The translations under genes and the position numbers were made by a program. A stretch of 64,000 nt of DNA from Diorhabda sublineata (lineage: Eukaryota > Arthropoda > Insecta > Coleoptera > Chrysomelidae): assembly GCF_026230105.1 (NCBI RefSeq), contig NC_079481.1, positions 31,162,489 to 31,226,488 of the forward strand, given 5' to 3'. Positions 51,301 to 62,904 of this stretch are shown here, piece by piece; position 1 is the stretch's first letter, and each line of letters opens with the position of its first letter. Below the pieces are notes generated by a model, which was not told where the DNA came from, ran no database searches, and worked only from the letters and a program-made list of their open reading frames with translations.

Positions 51301-51785
51301 TAGGATTACAAAAATCAATTAGAAAAAATCTATTTGATTAAATTATGTTAGACCAAAAACGTATTCGAATGAACGCACTTTAGACCAAGAACGTATCGAA
51401 TGAACCTTTCTCAGGTTTTAACGACATAATTTAAGCAAAATTAGTCGGATTTATAATTGGCGCAGTCAGTAGGATTACAAAAATCAATTAGAAAAAATCT
51501 ATTTGATTAAATTATGTTAGACCAAAAACGCATTCGAATGAACGCACTTTAGACCAAAAACGCATTCGAATGAACGCACTTTAGACCAAAAACGCATTCG
51601 AACGAACGCACTTTAGATCAAAAACGCATTCGAATGAACGCACTTTAGACCAAAAACGCATTCGGATGAACGTTTCTCAGATTTTATCGACATAATTTAA
51701 ACAAAAGGAGTCGGATTTATAATTGGCGCAGTCAGTAGGATTACAAAAATCAGTTAGAAAAAATCTATTTGATTAAATTAAGACA
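48290..51785 (+). repeat. Composite satellite: 106-bp module with LTR primer-binding site plus 32-bp subrepeats
   Basis: Two units alternate. A module of about 106 bp contains TTATAATTGGCGCAGTCAGT. A 32-bp unit of the type ACCAAAAACGCATTCGAATG then repeats a variable number of times. TGGCGCAGTC occurs 16 times (48345, 48546, 48780, 49109, 49311, 49705, 49907, 50077, 50279, 50481, 50683, 50885, 51087, 51289, 51458, 51724). The intervals are 106 plus 2, 3, 4, 5, 7 or 9 times 32 bp, within one base or so. TGGCGCAGTC(A/G)GTAGGAT is, from known tRNA sequences, complementary to the 3' end of tRNA-Ser, the primer-binding site of many gypsy-type elements. Confidence 0.93.
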
Positions 51786-52723
51786 TGATGAAGAATTTAA
51801 TATGATTAATGATTGAAAAGAAAGCTGAAAGACATCAAGTCATTCGAGTTTTAAGGTAGGTGTTTATTAAATAACGGATTATCATAATATTATGTTTAAT
51901 CTAATCTAATAATCTTATATAAATAAAATATCATTTACAAAAACGTTTAATGAACTAAAAATGACGAAAAGGGGAACCGACTGACTGTGGCTGCCAAATG
52001 CTCATCGGGCCAGTCACGTGTCTGTTTCTATAGTCGATCTTCGATCAAGTGGAAGTTGTGCACACCACAATTCAACTACCGACTATATGATACGAAAAAG
52101 AACTACATCTGGCCCTACGAAAAAGCCCCATTCCACACCGTAGGGGTCGGAGGGCCATTATGATTCCGTTGCTACATTAATTTTATACAATAATGACACT
52201 TGTCGTTCAATGCGTGAACCCTCCCTAAAGAAATGTGCCATGTTTAAGTGATTAAAGGAAACGAGATGATTTGTAAATATACCTCAGGTGTTTTGAATTA
52301 TCCTAAAAATTCCTCTTTTCATTTTAAAAATTGTTTTAATCGTCACATGCAAAGGCACTAGCGCGAATGGTGGGAATGCAATTAGAGGACGTTTTAGTAG
52401 AATATATTTTAGAGTTGGTAAGCAAATTCCATAGATCGACAACAACATTGCGAAATCCGTTTGGTAAACCAGAAAAAACATGTTCGAAACTATCAATTAG
52501 GAGGCCTACGGCAACGGCAACTTTTTTCAACTTCTGCAAGAAATGAAACGATTCACCATATCGTGTCTACAGCTCCAGAAGTAATTGGACATCATCCGTA
52601 AGGGGTTCCCTGGTTACAATTGTAGTATGCCGCCATTTTGTACTTCCTTTTTATAATTTACCCAAGAAAAAACATGAAACTACATTTAATTGTTTTTTTT
52701 GGGGTCGTTACAAGTTTACTACA
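51786..52723. other. Right flank of the composite satellite
   Basis: Unique sequence, GC-richer at about 51,960-52,180 with a purine run (GACGAAAAGGGGAA at about 51,963). That could be a polypurine tract next to a 3' LTR, but the following sequence does not resemble the 47,990-48,344 stretch. No coding region is supportable. Confidence 0.3.
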
Positions 52724-53035
52724 GTGAAGAAAAACGAAGAAAGCCAAGTGGATGGAAGTGAAGGTGAAGAAGACACCCAATTTGATTCATGTAGTGAACT
52801 AGATGTCTCTATAAGAAGAAAAACTTCTGAAACTGCCGATGCAGCGTGTATGTTTTGTCAAAAACTTTTTTTCCGAAGACGCAGCGCGACAACTGTCGGT
52901 CAGATGTTTAATATATCAGCTCTTGACATTCTTGTAAGCAAATTAAGCGATTTTTTCCATTTTCCTGTTTGTTTAACGCTCAATTCAATGATATATTGTA
53001 ATATTAAGAACATAAACTTTATTTCAAACCAATAA
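52724..53035 (+). pseudogene. Possible pogo/Tigger-type transposase C-terminal fragment
   Basis: An open frame of 103 codons begins with an acidic Ser-rich stretch (DGSEGEEDTQFDSCSELD) followed by DAACMFCQKLFF. Many insect pogo/Tigger-like transposases end with an acidic tail and a zinc-binding CxFC...C motif of this kind. Only the first Cys pair is present and the frame then runs into unrelated AT-rich sequence. It is either a dead fragment or chance. Confidence 0.35.
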
Positions 53036-53540
53036 CGCCCTTTAATTTTCCACAAACATTTCCCAATCAACTGCTAAGCATTCCGGATTTCGACCATCGA
53101 CAATGGCTCATCACTCTCATCAGATATGATCTCATCGTGCGCGCCACGTGTTCCGTAAGTTCGCTTTTTGAATGACACGTGCCTTGAGCGACGTCCTTCT
53201 GCACTCTCTCAACAGTCAAATTGTAGTTTAATCACATTTACTGGCCCATTGATTGTTGGCACTATGATTTGTTTTGTTACTGGAACATCGAGTCGGATTT
53301 TTTAATGTAAAACTATCATTATATTCGTAAAAATAATAAAATTTATTTTTTTTAACCCGTACTGTATATATTAATTACGTTTTATTAATAATTGTGCAGT
53401 AGCACGCAATTCACTTGACACTTTCAGATGTACATGATACACGTTTAAGGAAAAACCAACATAACTATGTATTTCTACCTTCCGCAATGTCTACCTCCCC
53501 GGCAGGATGTTTTAGGTTAAGTTCACTCTCTCTCGGAACA
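53036..53540. other. Intergenic stretch without identified features
   Basis: Mixed-composition sequence between the putative transposase fragment and the 366-bp array. No exon, repeat or element end could be supported. Confidence 0.4.
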
Positions 53541-55345
53541 GTGCTGCTAGAGGGTAGTTAATTTTACGTTTTTCTAGTTTAAACTTGAAATTTTTGTGAC
53601 ATAAACACCTCTGAACGTGAGAAACTTTTATATTCCATACGAATACGTCAAAAAGTTAAGTACTAGACAAAAATAGTTTTCATTACAGTTTCCTGTAATA
53701 TCTGATGAACATAAAATTATAAAGAGACGTGATGATTTATAAAATTTTGATACATTTGGCTTTTAAATGAGTATTTTAGTCGACAATAAATATAAAAACG
53801 TCCATAACCTTATTTCACAACTTGATATTGTTTGCCCACAAACTCCATATTGAATTAAGTGATTTGGAATATGTAATATGACTTTGCTGTGTGCTGTTAG
53901 AGGGTAGACACGCGCGGTTAAGTTTAATTTTACGTTTTTCTAGTTTAAACTTGAAATTTTTGTGACATAAACACCTCTGAACGTGAGAAACTTTTATATT
54001 CCATACGAATACGTCAAAAAGTTAAGTACTAGACAAAAATAGTTTTCATTACAGTTTCCTGTAATATCTGATGAACATAAAATTATAAAGAGACGTGATA
54101 ATTTATAAAATTTTGATACATTTGGTTTTTAAATGAGTATTTTAGTCGAAAATAAATATAAAAACGTCCATAACCTTATTTCACAACTTGATATTGTTTG
54201 CCCACAAACTCCATATTGAATTAAGTGATTTGGAATATGTAATATGACTTTGCTGTGTGCTGCTAGAGGGTAGACACGCGCGGTTAAGTTTAATTTTACG
54301 TTTTTCTAGTTTAAACTTGAAATTTTTGTGACATAAACACCTCTGAACGTGAGAAACTTTTATATTCCATACGAATACGTCAAAAAGTTAAGTACTAGAC
54401 AAAAATAGTTTTCATTACAGTTTCCTGTAATATCTGATGAACATAAAATTATAAAGAGACGTGATGATTTATAAAATTTTGATACATTTGGTTTTTAAAT
54501 GAGTATTTTAGTCGACAATAAATATAAAAACGTCCATAACCTTATTTCACAACTTGATATTGTTTGCCCACAAACTCCATATTGAATTACGTGATTTGGA
54601 ATATGTAATATGACTTTGCTGTGTGCTGCTAGAGGGTAGACACGCGCGGTTAAGTTTAATTTTACGTTTTTCTAGTTTAAACTTGAAATTTTTGTGACAT
54701 AAACACCTCTGAACGTGAGAAACTTTTATATTCCATACGAATACGTCAAAAAGTTGAGTACTAGATAAAAATAGTTTTCATTACAGTTTCCTGTAATATC
54801 TCATGAACATAAAATTATAAAGAGACGTGATGATTTATAAAATTTTGATACATTTGGTTTTTAAATGAGTATTTTAGTCGAAAATAAATATAAAAACGTC
54901 CATAACCTTATTTCACAACTTGATATTGTTTGCCCACAAACTCCATATTGAATTAAGTGATTTGGAATATGTAATGTGACTTTGCTGTGTGCTGCTAGAG
55001 GGTAGACACGCGCGGTTAAGTTTAATTTTACGTTTTTCTAGTTTAAACTTGAAATTTTTGTGACATAAACACCTCTGAACGTGAGAAACTTTTATATTCC
55101 ATACGAATACGTCAAAAAGTTAAGTACTAGACAAAAATAGTTTTCATTACAGTTTCCTGTAATATCTGATGAACATAAAATTATAAAGAGACGTGATAAT
55201 TTATAAAATTTTGATACATTTGGTTTTTAAATGAGTATTTTAGTCGAAAATAAATATAAAAACGTCCATAACCTTATTTCACAACTTGATATTGTTTGCC
55301 CACAAACTCCATATTGAATTACGTGATTTGGAATATGTAATATGA
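53541..55345. repeat. 366-bp tandem array, about 5 copies
   Basis: TCTAGTTTAAACTTGAAATT recurs at 53573, 53939, 54305, 54671 and 55037, exactly 366 bp apart. Copies are nearly identical; the first lacks about 17 bp around ACACGCGCGGTTAAG. Each full unit has a GC-rich block (GCTGCTAGAGGGTAGACACG) in otherwise AT-rich sequence. No reading frame is kept. Confidence 0.97.
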
Positions 55346-55552
55346 CATATCATGAAATGATTCGGGTAGTGAACTAAAGAGGGCGATAACTTTGGTTTAT
55401 TCTATGATTCTGTTTTGATTTGACAAGTCAGATTGTAGTTTTGACGTCCCAAATCTTAATGTCAAATATAAATTAAATTATGATTAAATTAACTGATAGT
55501 TTATATACAAATTAATGAGTTGACCCAATAGATAACCAAAAAATTCAAAAGG

Positions 55553-58500
55553 ATGATTCCTGGGAGCATCCCACTAGCTTTGTGTACGGTAGTTTTTAGG
55601 AGATATTTTGACTCTGTTACAGGACGTATAGTAAGTACCTTATTTTTCAGTAAACAACATCATGAATATTTTCGTACTTCTCATATACATTTCCCCAAAA
55701 TTCCTTTAAATTATTTTAAAGTTACTGTTTGCGTTAAAACTACTTTGAAACGATTCCGCACAAAATTGATGTTTATAAAATTCCAGTTATTAATAGCTTT
55801 GTGATTATTTATTAGTTGTAGTTCAAAAATTTGGAAACCTTTCGAGAAAGATTCATGCAAACGATAATAAAGAAAGTAATGATTGTATCAACGATTGTTA
55901 ACAAAAAATCGATTCAAAGTAGTTGGCGCAGGATTCATTCCATAATTTCTCGATAGGATTTTAGTACGGGCTACGCGCTGGCCAATCCATAGCAGCAATT
56001 TCCTGTAGAAACGACTTGATCCTATAAACTTTTTCCTATGTATAAGCTCGACGTTAATTTCCCCGCTAATCAGCCAGTTTCAATAAAAACCAAATTGGGT
56101 TTTTGCTTCAATTGAAATTCTCGTTGAATCATCCAGGAATCTCCTCCAAAAGCTACGGTTTCTTTTACGTAAAATGCGCGAATCTTCCTCCAGGTCTTCT
56201 TTGGATTCGTCCTCTTCAATCGCTAGCACTCAGACACATTCTGCTTTGGTCTGAGTCGAGAATTCTTCGTCAGTACAATTAACGTTTTTGCTTCAATTGA
56301 AATTCCCGTTGAATCATCCTGGAATCTCTTCCAAAAGCTACGGTTTCTTTTACGTAAAATTCGCGAATCTTTCTCCAGGTCTTCTTTGGACTCGTCCTCA
56401 TCAATCGCTAGCACTCAGACACATTCTGCTTTGGTCTGAGTCGAGAATTCTTCGTCAGTACAATTAACGTTTTTGCTTCAATTGAAATTCCCGTTGAATC
56501 ATCCTGGAATCTCTTCCAAAAGCTACGGTTTCTTTTACGTAAAATTCGCGAATCTTTCTCCAGGTCTTCTTTGGACTCGTCCTCATCAATCGCTAGCACT
56601 CAGACACATTCTGCTTTGGTCTGAGTCGAGAATTCTTCGTCAGTACAATTAACGTTTTTGCTTCAATTGAAATTCCCGTTGAATCATCCTGGAATCTCTT
56701 CCAAAAGCTACGGTTTCTTTTACGTAAAATTCGCGAATCTTTCTCCAGGTCTTCTTTGGACTCGTCCTCATCAATCGCTAGCACTCAGACACATTCTGCT
56801 TTGGTCTGAGTCGAGAATTCTTCGTCAGTACAATTAACGTTTTTGCTTCAATTGAAATTCCCGTTGAATCATCCTGGAATCTCTTCCAAAAGCTACGGTT
56901 TCTTTTACGTAAAATTCGCGAATCTTTCTCCAGGTCTTCTTTGGACTCGTCCTCATCAATCGCTAGCACTCAGACACATTCTGCTTTGGTCTGAGTCGAG
57001 AATTCTTCGTCAGTACAATTAACGTTTTTGCTTCAATTGAAATTCCCGTTGAATCATCCTGGAATCTCCTCCAAAAGCTACGGTTTCTTCTACGTAAAAT
57101 GCGCAAATTTTTCTCCAGGTCTTCTTTGGATTCGTCCTCTTCAATCGCTAGCACGCAGGTACATTCTGCTTTGGTCTGAGTCGAGAATTCTTCGTCAGTA
57201 CAATTAACGTTTTTGCTTCAATTGAAATTCCCGTTGAATCATCCTGGAATCTCTTCCAAAAGCTACGGTTTCTTTTACGTAAAATGCGCGAATCTTCCTC
57301 CAGGTCTTCTTTGGACTCGTCCTCATCAATCGCTAGCACTCAGACACATTCTGCTTTGGTCTGAGTCGAGAATTCTTCGTCAGTACAATTAACGTTTTTG
57401 CTTCAATTGAAATTCCCGTTGAATCATCCTGGAATCTCTTCCAAAAGCTACGGTTTCTTTTACGTAAAATTCGCGAATCTTTCTCCAGGTCTTCTTTGGA
57501 CTCGTCCTCTTCAATCGCTAGCACGCAGGCACATTCTGCTTTGGTCTGAGTCGAGAATTCTTCGTCAGTACAATTAACGTTTTTGCTTCAATTGAAATTC
57601 CCGTTGAATCATCCTGGAATCTCTTCCAAAAGCTACGGTTTCTTTTACGTAAAATTCGCGAATCTTTCTCCAGGTCTTCTTTGGACTCGTCCTCATCAAT
57701 CGCTAGCACTCAGACACATTCTGCTTTGGTCTGAGTCGAGAATTCTTCGTCAGTACAATTAACGTTTTTGCTTCAATTGAAATTCCCGTTGAATCATCCT
57801 GGAATCTCTTCCAAAAGCTACGGTTTCTTTTACGTAAAATTCGCGAATCTTTCTCCAGGTCTTCTTTGGACTCGTCCTCATCAATCGCTAGCACTCAGAC
57901 ACATTCTGCTTTGGTCTGAGTCGAGAATTCTTCGTCAGTACAATTAACGTTTTTGCTTCAATTGAAATTCCCGTTGAATCATCCTGGAATCTCTTCCAAA
58001 AACTACGATTTCTTCTACGTAAAATGCGCAAATTTTTCTCCAGGTCTTCTTTGGACTCGTCCTCATCAATCGCTAGCACGCAGGCACATTCTGCTTTGGT
58101 CTGAGTCGAGAATTCTTCGTCAGTACAATTAACGTTTTTGCTTCAATTGAAATTCCCGTTGAATCATCCTGGAATCTCTTCCAAAAGCTACGGTTTCTTT
58201 TACGTAAAATTCGCGAATCTTTCTCCAGGTCTTCTTTGGACTCGTCCTCTTCAATCGCTAGCACGCAGGCACATTCTGCTTTGGTCTGAGTCGAGAATTC
58301 TTCGTCAGTACAATTAACGTTTTTGCTTCAATTGAAATTCCCGTTGAATCATCCTGGAATCTCTTCCAAAAGCTACGGTTTCTTTTACGTAAAATTCGCG
58401 AATCTTTCTCCAGGTCTTCTTTGGACTCGTCCTCATCAATCGCTAGCACGCAGGCACATTCTGCTTTGGTCTGAGTCGAGAATTCTTCGTCAGTACAATT

Positions 58501-61500
58501 AACGTTTTTGCTTCAATTGAAATTCCCGTTGAATCATCCTGGAATCTCTTCCAAAAGCTACGGTTTCTTTTACGTAAAATTCGCGAATCTTTCTCCAGGT
58601 CTTCTTTGGACTCGTCCTCATCAATCGCTAGCACTCAGACACATTCTGCTTTGGTCTGAGTCGAGAATTCTTCGTCAGTACAATTAACGTTTTTGCTTCA
58701 ATTGAAATTCCCGTTGAATCATCCTGGAATCTCCTCCAAAAGCTACGGTTTCTTCTACGTAAAATGCGCAAATTTTTCTCCAGGTCTTCTTTGGATTCGT
58801 CCTCTTCAATCGCTAGCACGCAGGTACATTCTGCTTTGGTCTGAGTCGAGAATTCTTCGTCAATACAATTAACGTTTTTGCTTCAATTGAAATTCTCGTT
58901 GAATCATCCAGGAATCTCCTCCAAAAACTACGATTTCTTCTACGTAAAATGCGCAAATTTTTCTCCAGGTCTTCTTTGGACTCGTCCTCATCAATCGCTA
59001 GCACGCAGGCACATTCTGCTTTGGTCTGAGTCGAGAATTCTTCGTCAGTACAATTAACGTTTTTGCTTCAATTGAAATTCCCGTTGAATCATCCTGGAAT
59101 CTCTTCCAAAAGCTACGGTTTCTTTTACGTAAAATTCGCGAATCTTTCTCCAGGTCTTCTTTGGACTCGTCCTCATCAATCGCTAGCACGCAGGCACATT
59201 CTGCTTTGGTCTGAGTCGAGAATTCTTCGTCAGTACAATTAACGTTTTTGCTTCAATTGAAATTCCCGTTGAATCATCCTGGAATCTCTTCCAAAAGCTA
59301 CGGTTTCTTTTACGTAAAATTCGCGAATCTTTCTCCAGGTCTTCTTTGGACTCGTCCTCATCAATCGCTAGCACTCAGACACATTCTGCTTTGGTCTGAG
59401 TCGAGAATTCTTCGTCAGTACAATTAACGTTTTTGCTTCAATTGAAATTCCCGTTGAATCATCCTGGAATCTCCTCCAAAAGCTACGGTTTCTTCTACGT
59501 AAAATGCGCAAATTTTTCTCCAGGTCTTCTTTGGATTCGTCCTCTTCAATCGCTAGCACGCAGGTACATTCTGCTTTGGTCTGAGTCGAGAATTCTTCGT
59601 CAATACAATTAACGTTTTTGCTTCAATTGAAATTCTCGTTGAATCATCCAGGAATCTCCTCCAAAAACTACGATTTCTTCTACGTAAAATGCGCAAATTT
59701 TTCTCCAGGTCTTCTTTGGACTCGTCCTCATCAATCGCTAGCACGCAGGCACATTCTGCTTTGGTCTGAGTCGAGAATTCTTCGTCAGTACAATTAACGT
59801 TTTTGCTTCAATTGAAATTCCCGTTGAATCATCCAGGAATCTCCTCCAAAAGCTACGGTTTCTTTTACGTAAAATGCGCAAATTTTTCTCCAGGTCTTCT
59901 TTGGATTCGTCCTCTTCAATCGCTAGCACTCAGACACATTCTGCTTTGGTCTGAGTCGAGAATTCTTCGTCAGTACAATTAACGTTTTTGCTTCAATTGA
60001 AATTCCCGTTGAATCATCCAGGAATCTCCTCCAAAAACTACGATTTCTTCTACGTAAAATGCGCGAATCTTCCTCCAGGTCTTCTTTGGATTCGTCCTCT
60101 TCAATCGCTAGCACTCAGACACATTCTGCTTTGGTCTGAGTCGAGAATTCTTCATCAATACAATTAACGTTTTTGCTTCAATTGAAATTCTCGTTGAATC
60201 ATCCAGGAATCTCCTCCAAAAGCTACGGTTTCTTTTACGTAAAATGCGCAAATTTTTCTCCAGGTCTTCTTTGGATTCGTCCTCTTCAATCGCTAGCACT
60301 CAGACACATTCTGCTTTGGTCTGAGTCGAGAATTCTTCGTCAGTACAATTAACGTTTTTGCTTCAATTGAAATTCTTGTTGAATCATCCTGGAATCTCTT
60401 CCAAAAGCTACGGTTTCTTTTACGTAAAATGCGCGAATCTTTCTCCAGGTCTTCTTTGGACTCGTCCTCATCAATCGCTAGCACGCAGGCACATTCTGCT
60501 TTGGTCTGAGTCGAGAATTCTTCGTCAGTACAATTAACGTTTTTGCTTCAATTGAAATTCTTGTTGAATCATCCTGGAATCTCTTCCAAAAGCTACGGTT
60601 TCTTCTACGTAAAATGCGCAAATTTTTCTCCAGGTCTTCTTTGGATTCGTCCTCTTCAATCGCTAGCACTCAGACACATTCTGCTTTGGTCTGAGTCGAG
60701 AATTCTTCGTCAGTCCTCTGGTAAATCTTAGACGGGAAGCTTGGTGGGCTGGGGTTAATTTGGGGACAGTAGTTGACTTTTTTGGCTCGAGGTTAACTGC
60801 CTTAAGCTACTCCCCACTTTTCTCTGAGCTCCTCTAAATTTCAACACCAATGAGAACCCGATTTCTCAGCGAAACAAAGGGAAATACAGTTTCGTGTACA
60901 ATTTTTTTTGCCAGTGACTTTTAATTTGTTTTTTACAGCCTGTACTACCTACAAGCAATATTCCAAATATGTCCACGTTATTCATGGTATCCGGCGCATT
61001 ATTTTACTTATATAGTCATTTGAAAAAAGGCACATTGGTCAATGTCGGGAGGCGGAATTGTTCTTCGGTAGAGAACAGATCAATGTAAGTTTCTGTTTCG
61101 ACTTGACGAACGTTCATAATCAGCAATATTTGCTGATCAAATTCCGAATCGGTTTACGGACCGATGGCGCGCGCACTTTCAAAATTATCGTTCGCTGGAT
61201 GGGGTGACAATTTTGAAACTGCGCGTGCGATCGGTCCGTAATCCGATTCGGCATTTGTATAACGACGAAATTTCTTTACAGGCGTCGGTCGTGGTTTTTT
61301 AAAAATCTATGGGGAAAACGTAAAAGTTGCACGGACGCGATGTTTAGAATAGCAAAGCAATTTTCCGATTCAGTAACTGATTTAAATCCTTGTCTTTTAC
61401 TACCTCGAGATACGTTCCAAGTGAGTTTTCCAGGTAGTAGTTCGTTATCGGATGTAAACGATACACCCCGAACAGACAATCCTTGTCAAGTAATTTACGA

Positions 61501-61729
61501 ATCGAAGCGGCCGGCTACGAGTAAAGTACAGTCGGTGGCGGAAATCAAAAAGACTTTAACGAACGCTTCCGGCGATAAAAATCCTACAAGAAGAACTAAG
61601 AGGCCGAGGAAGCACGCTGTGAAGAGGTTGGCGAGAGAAAGCGGGTCGAATGATGTTCGCAACAAGCAGTCTAATTTATGCGTCGAAAGAAGAACGCGTA
61701 GTGGCAAAATTTATAATCTTGTCCAATAA
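55553..61729 (+). CDS. Uncharacterised protein, three exons, 223 aa
   Basis: Exons 55553-55630, 60939-61084 and 61282-61729 have consensus sites (ATA|gtaagt; ttttttacag; TCAAT|gtaagt; tttctttacag). They join in phases 0 and 2 to 224 codons including the stop, and exons 2 and 3 are open from acceptor to donor or stop. I do not recognise the family. Visible features: a short N-terminal part, then a hydrophobic segment at about residues 37-50 (STLFMVSGALFYLYSHL) that could be a signal anchor. A Lys/Arg-rich C-terminal half follows (NPTRRTKRPRKHAVKR) with a basic end RTRSGKIYNLVQ, suggesting nucleic-acid or membrane contact (weak). AATAAA overlaps the stop codon (61725-61730). Intron 1 (5.3 kb) is mostly the 185-bp array and intron 2 is mostly an inverted repeat. 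The alternative is a single-exon frame starting at 61340. Confidence 0.55.
55860..56060 (-). pseudogene. Tc1-type transposase relic (C-terminal catalytic part)
   Basis: The minus strand reads VYRIKSFLQEIAAMDWPARSP, then a stop replacing the usual Asp-Leu region, then NPIEKLWNESC. This is the DWPARSPDLNPIENLW signature of Tc1 transposases with inactivating changes. The fragment directly abuts the 185-bp array. It lies in intron 1 of the uncharacterised gene, antisense to it. Confidence 0.75.
56099..60713. repeat. 185-bp tandem array, about 25 copies
   Basis: TTTTTGCTTCAATTGAAATT recurs every 185 bp from 56,099 to about 60,713. Copies are nearly identical; a few variant classes (for example CTCAGACAC versus GCAGGCAC, and TCGCGAATCT versus GCGCAAATTT) are interspersed. 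On the minus strand each copy has a 63-codon open frame, which overlaps its neighbour by 7 bp and starts at GTG, not ATG. Most differences between copies change the amino acid (Asp/Glu, Lys/Arg, Asp-Ser/Asn-Leu, Gln/Leu, Gly/Arg), so I treat it as a non-coding satellite. Confidence 0.97.
61138..61255. repeat. Imperfect inverted repeat (51-bp arms) inside an intron
   Basis: Arm 61138-61189 (containing TTACGGACCGATGG) pairs with arm 61205-61255 (containing TCGGTCCGTAAT), with about 6 mismatches over 51 bp and a loop of about 16 bases. The 197-bp intron 2 of the uncharacterised gene consists mostly of this hairpin. A small palindrome (ATCAGCAATATTTGCTGAT) lies directly before it, at about 61,118-61,136. 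Confidence 0.8.
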
Positions 61730-61889
61730 AGAAATGTCTAATACAATATTTTTATCATTTTTCTAAAACCAAGCCGGTGATTTTCCTTCACTTTTGCTTA
61801 ATGTGTGTCATTTCAAATTTTCCTTCCTCCACAACCAACTACCTTCTTCCTTTTAACTTCGGTACTCCCAGATGTACATTCTGAACTCA

Positions 61890-62700
61890 AATTATTAAAT
61901 TATTTGACAATGACAGTGACAATGACATTAGATAGGAACGTTCTTAAAAACCCTTTGACATCTTTGACGTATTTGCCGAATTTTGTTACATAATGATGTT
62001 ATTTGAAACTATTGGTTTGTTCTAAATCTTGTAATCAGTTGATTTTTTTTGCGTTTTCAAATTCAGTTAACTGAAAAGGCATTAAGTACACTCTTACTTC
62101 AACTGAACTCGAATTAATTATTGAATTATTTGACAGCAGTGACAATGACATTAGGTAGGAACGTTCTTAAAAACCCTTTGACATATTTGACGTATTTGCC
62201 GAATTTTGTTACATAATGATGTTATTTGAAACTATTGGTTTGTTCTAAATCTTGTAATCAGTTGATTTTTTTCGCGTTTTCAAATTCAGTTAACTGAAAA
62301 GGCATTAAGTACACTCTTACTTCAACTGAACTCGAATTAATTATTGAATTATTTGACAGCAGTGACAATAACAGTGACAATGACATTAGGTAGGAACGTT
62401 CCTAAAAACTCTTTGACATATTTGACGTATTTGCCGAATTTTGTTACATAATGATGTTATTTGAAACTTATTTAAAGCTTTTCACGTCACTTTGATTGTT
62501 TTAAATCTTGTAATCAGTTGATTTTTTTCGCGTTTTCAAACTCAGTTAACTGAAAAGGCATTAAGTACACTCTTACTTCAACTGAACTCGAATTAATTAT
62601 TAAATTATTTGACAGCAGTGACAATGACAGTGACAATGACATTAGGTAGGTACGTTCTTAAAAACTCTTTGACATATTTGACGTATTTGCCGAATTTTCC
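61890..62700. repeat. 223-255-bp tandem repeat, four copies
   Basis: ATTTGCCGAATTTT recurs at 61971, 62194, 62429 and 62684 (spacings 223, 235 and 255). Length differences come from a varying number of short CAGTGACAATGA units and a small insertion. Shared blocks include TTTGACATATTTGACGTATT and AACTGAAAAGGCATTAAGTA. No conserved reading frame. Confidence 0.9.
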
Positions 62701-62904
62701 TTCTAAAGCTTGTTTTTAAACGTTTCCAATCCTATTTAACGTTTTCTTTTTATTGATCCTTGGCAAAATTGCTCTGGACATCGTGTTACATTTCTGTTGG
62801 ACCTTATATCTTGTTATTTGGTTCTGATTCTTGTGGTGATAACATCAGTATTGTAACTGTTTTTTTGGCATCCAAAAAACGAAAAAAAAACAAACTGTCT
62901 GCTC

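Noticed and set aside
48290..51785. CRISPR-like appearance of the regular 32-bp units
   Set aside because: Adjacent units are near-identical with no unique spacers, and the locus is eukaryotic; this is a tandem satellite.
51786..52250. 3' LTR matching the putative LTR at 47,990-48,344
   Set aside because: A purine run is present but the two stretches do not align by eye, so an intact LTR pair cannot be claimed.
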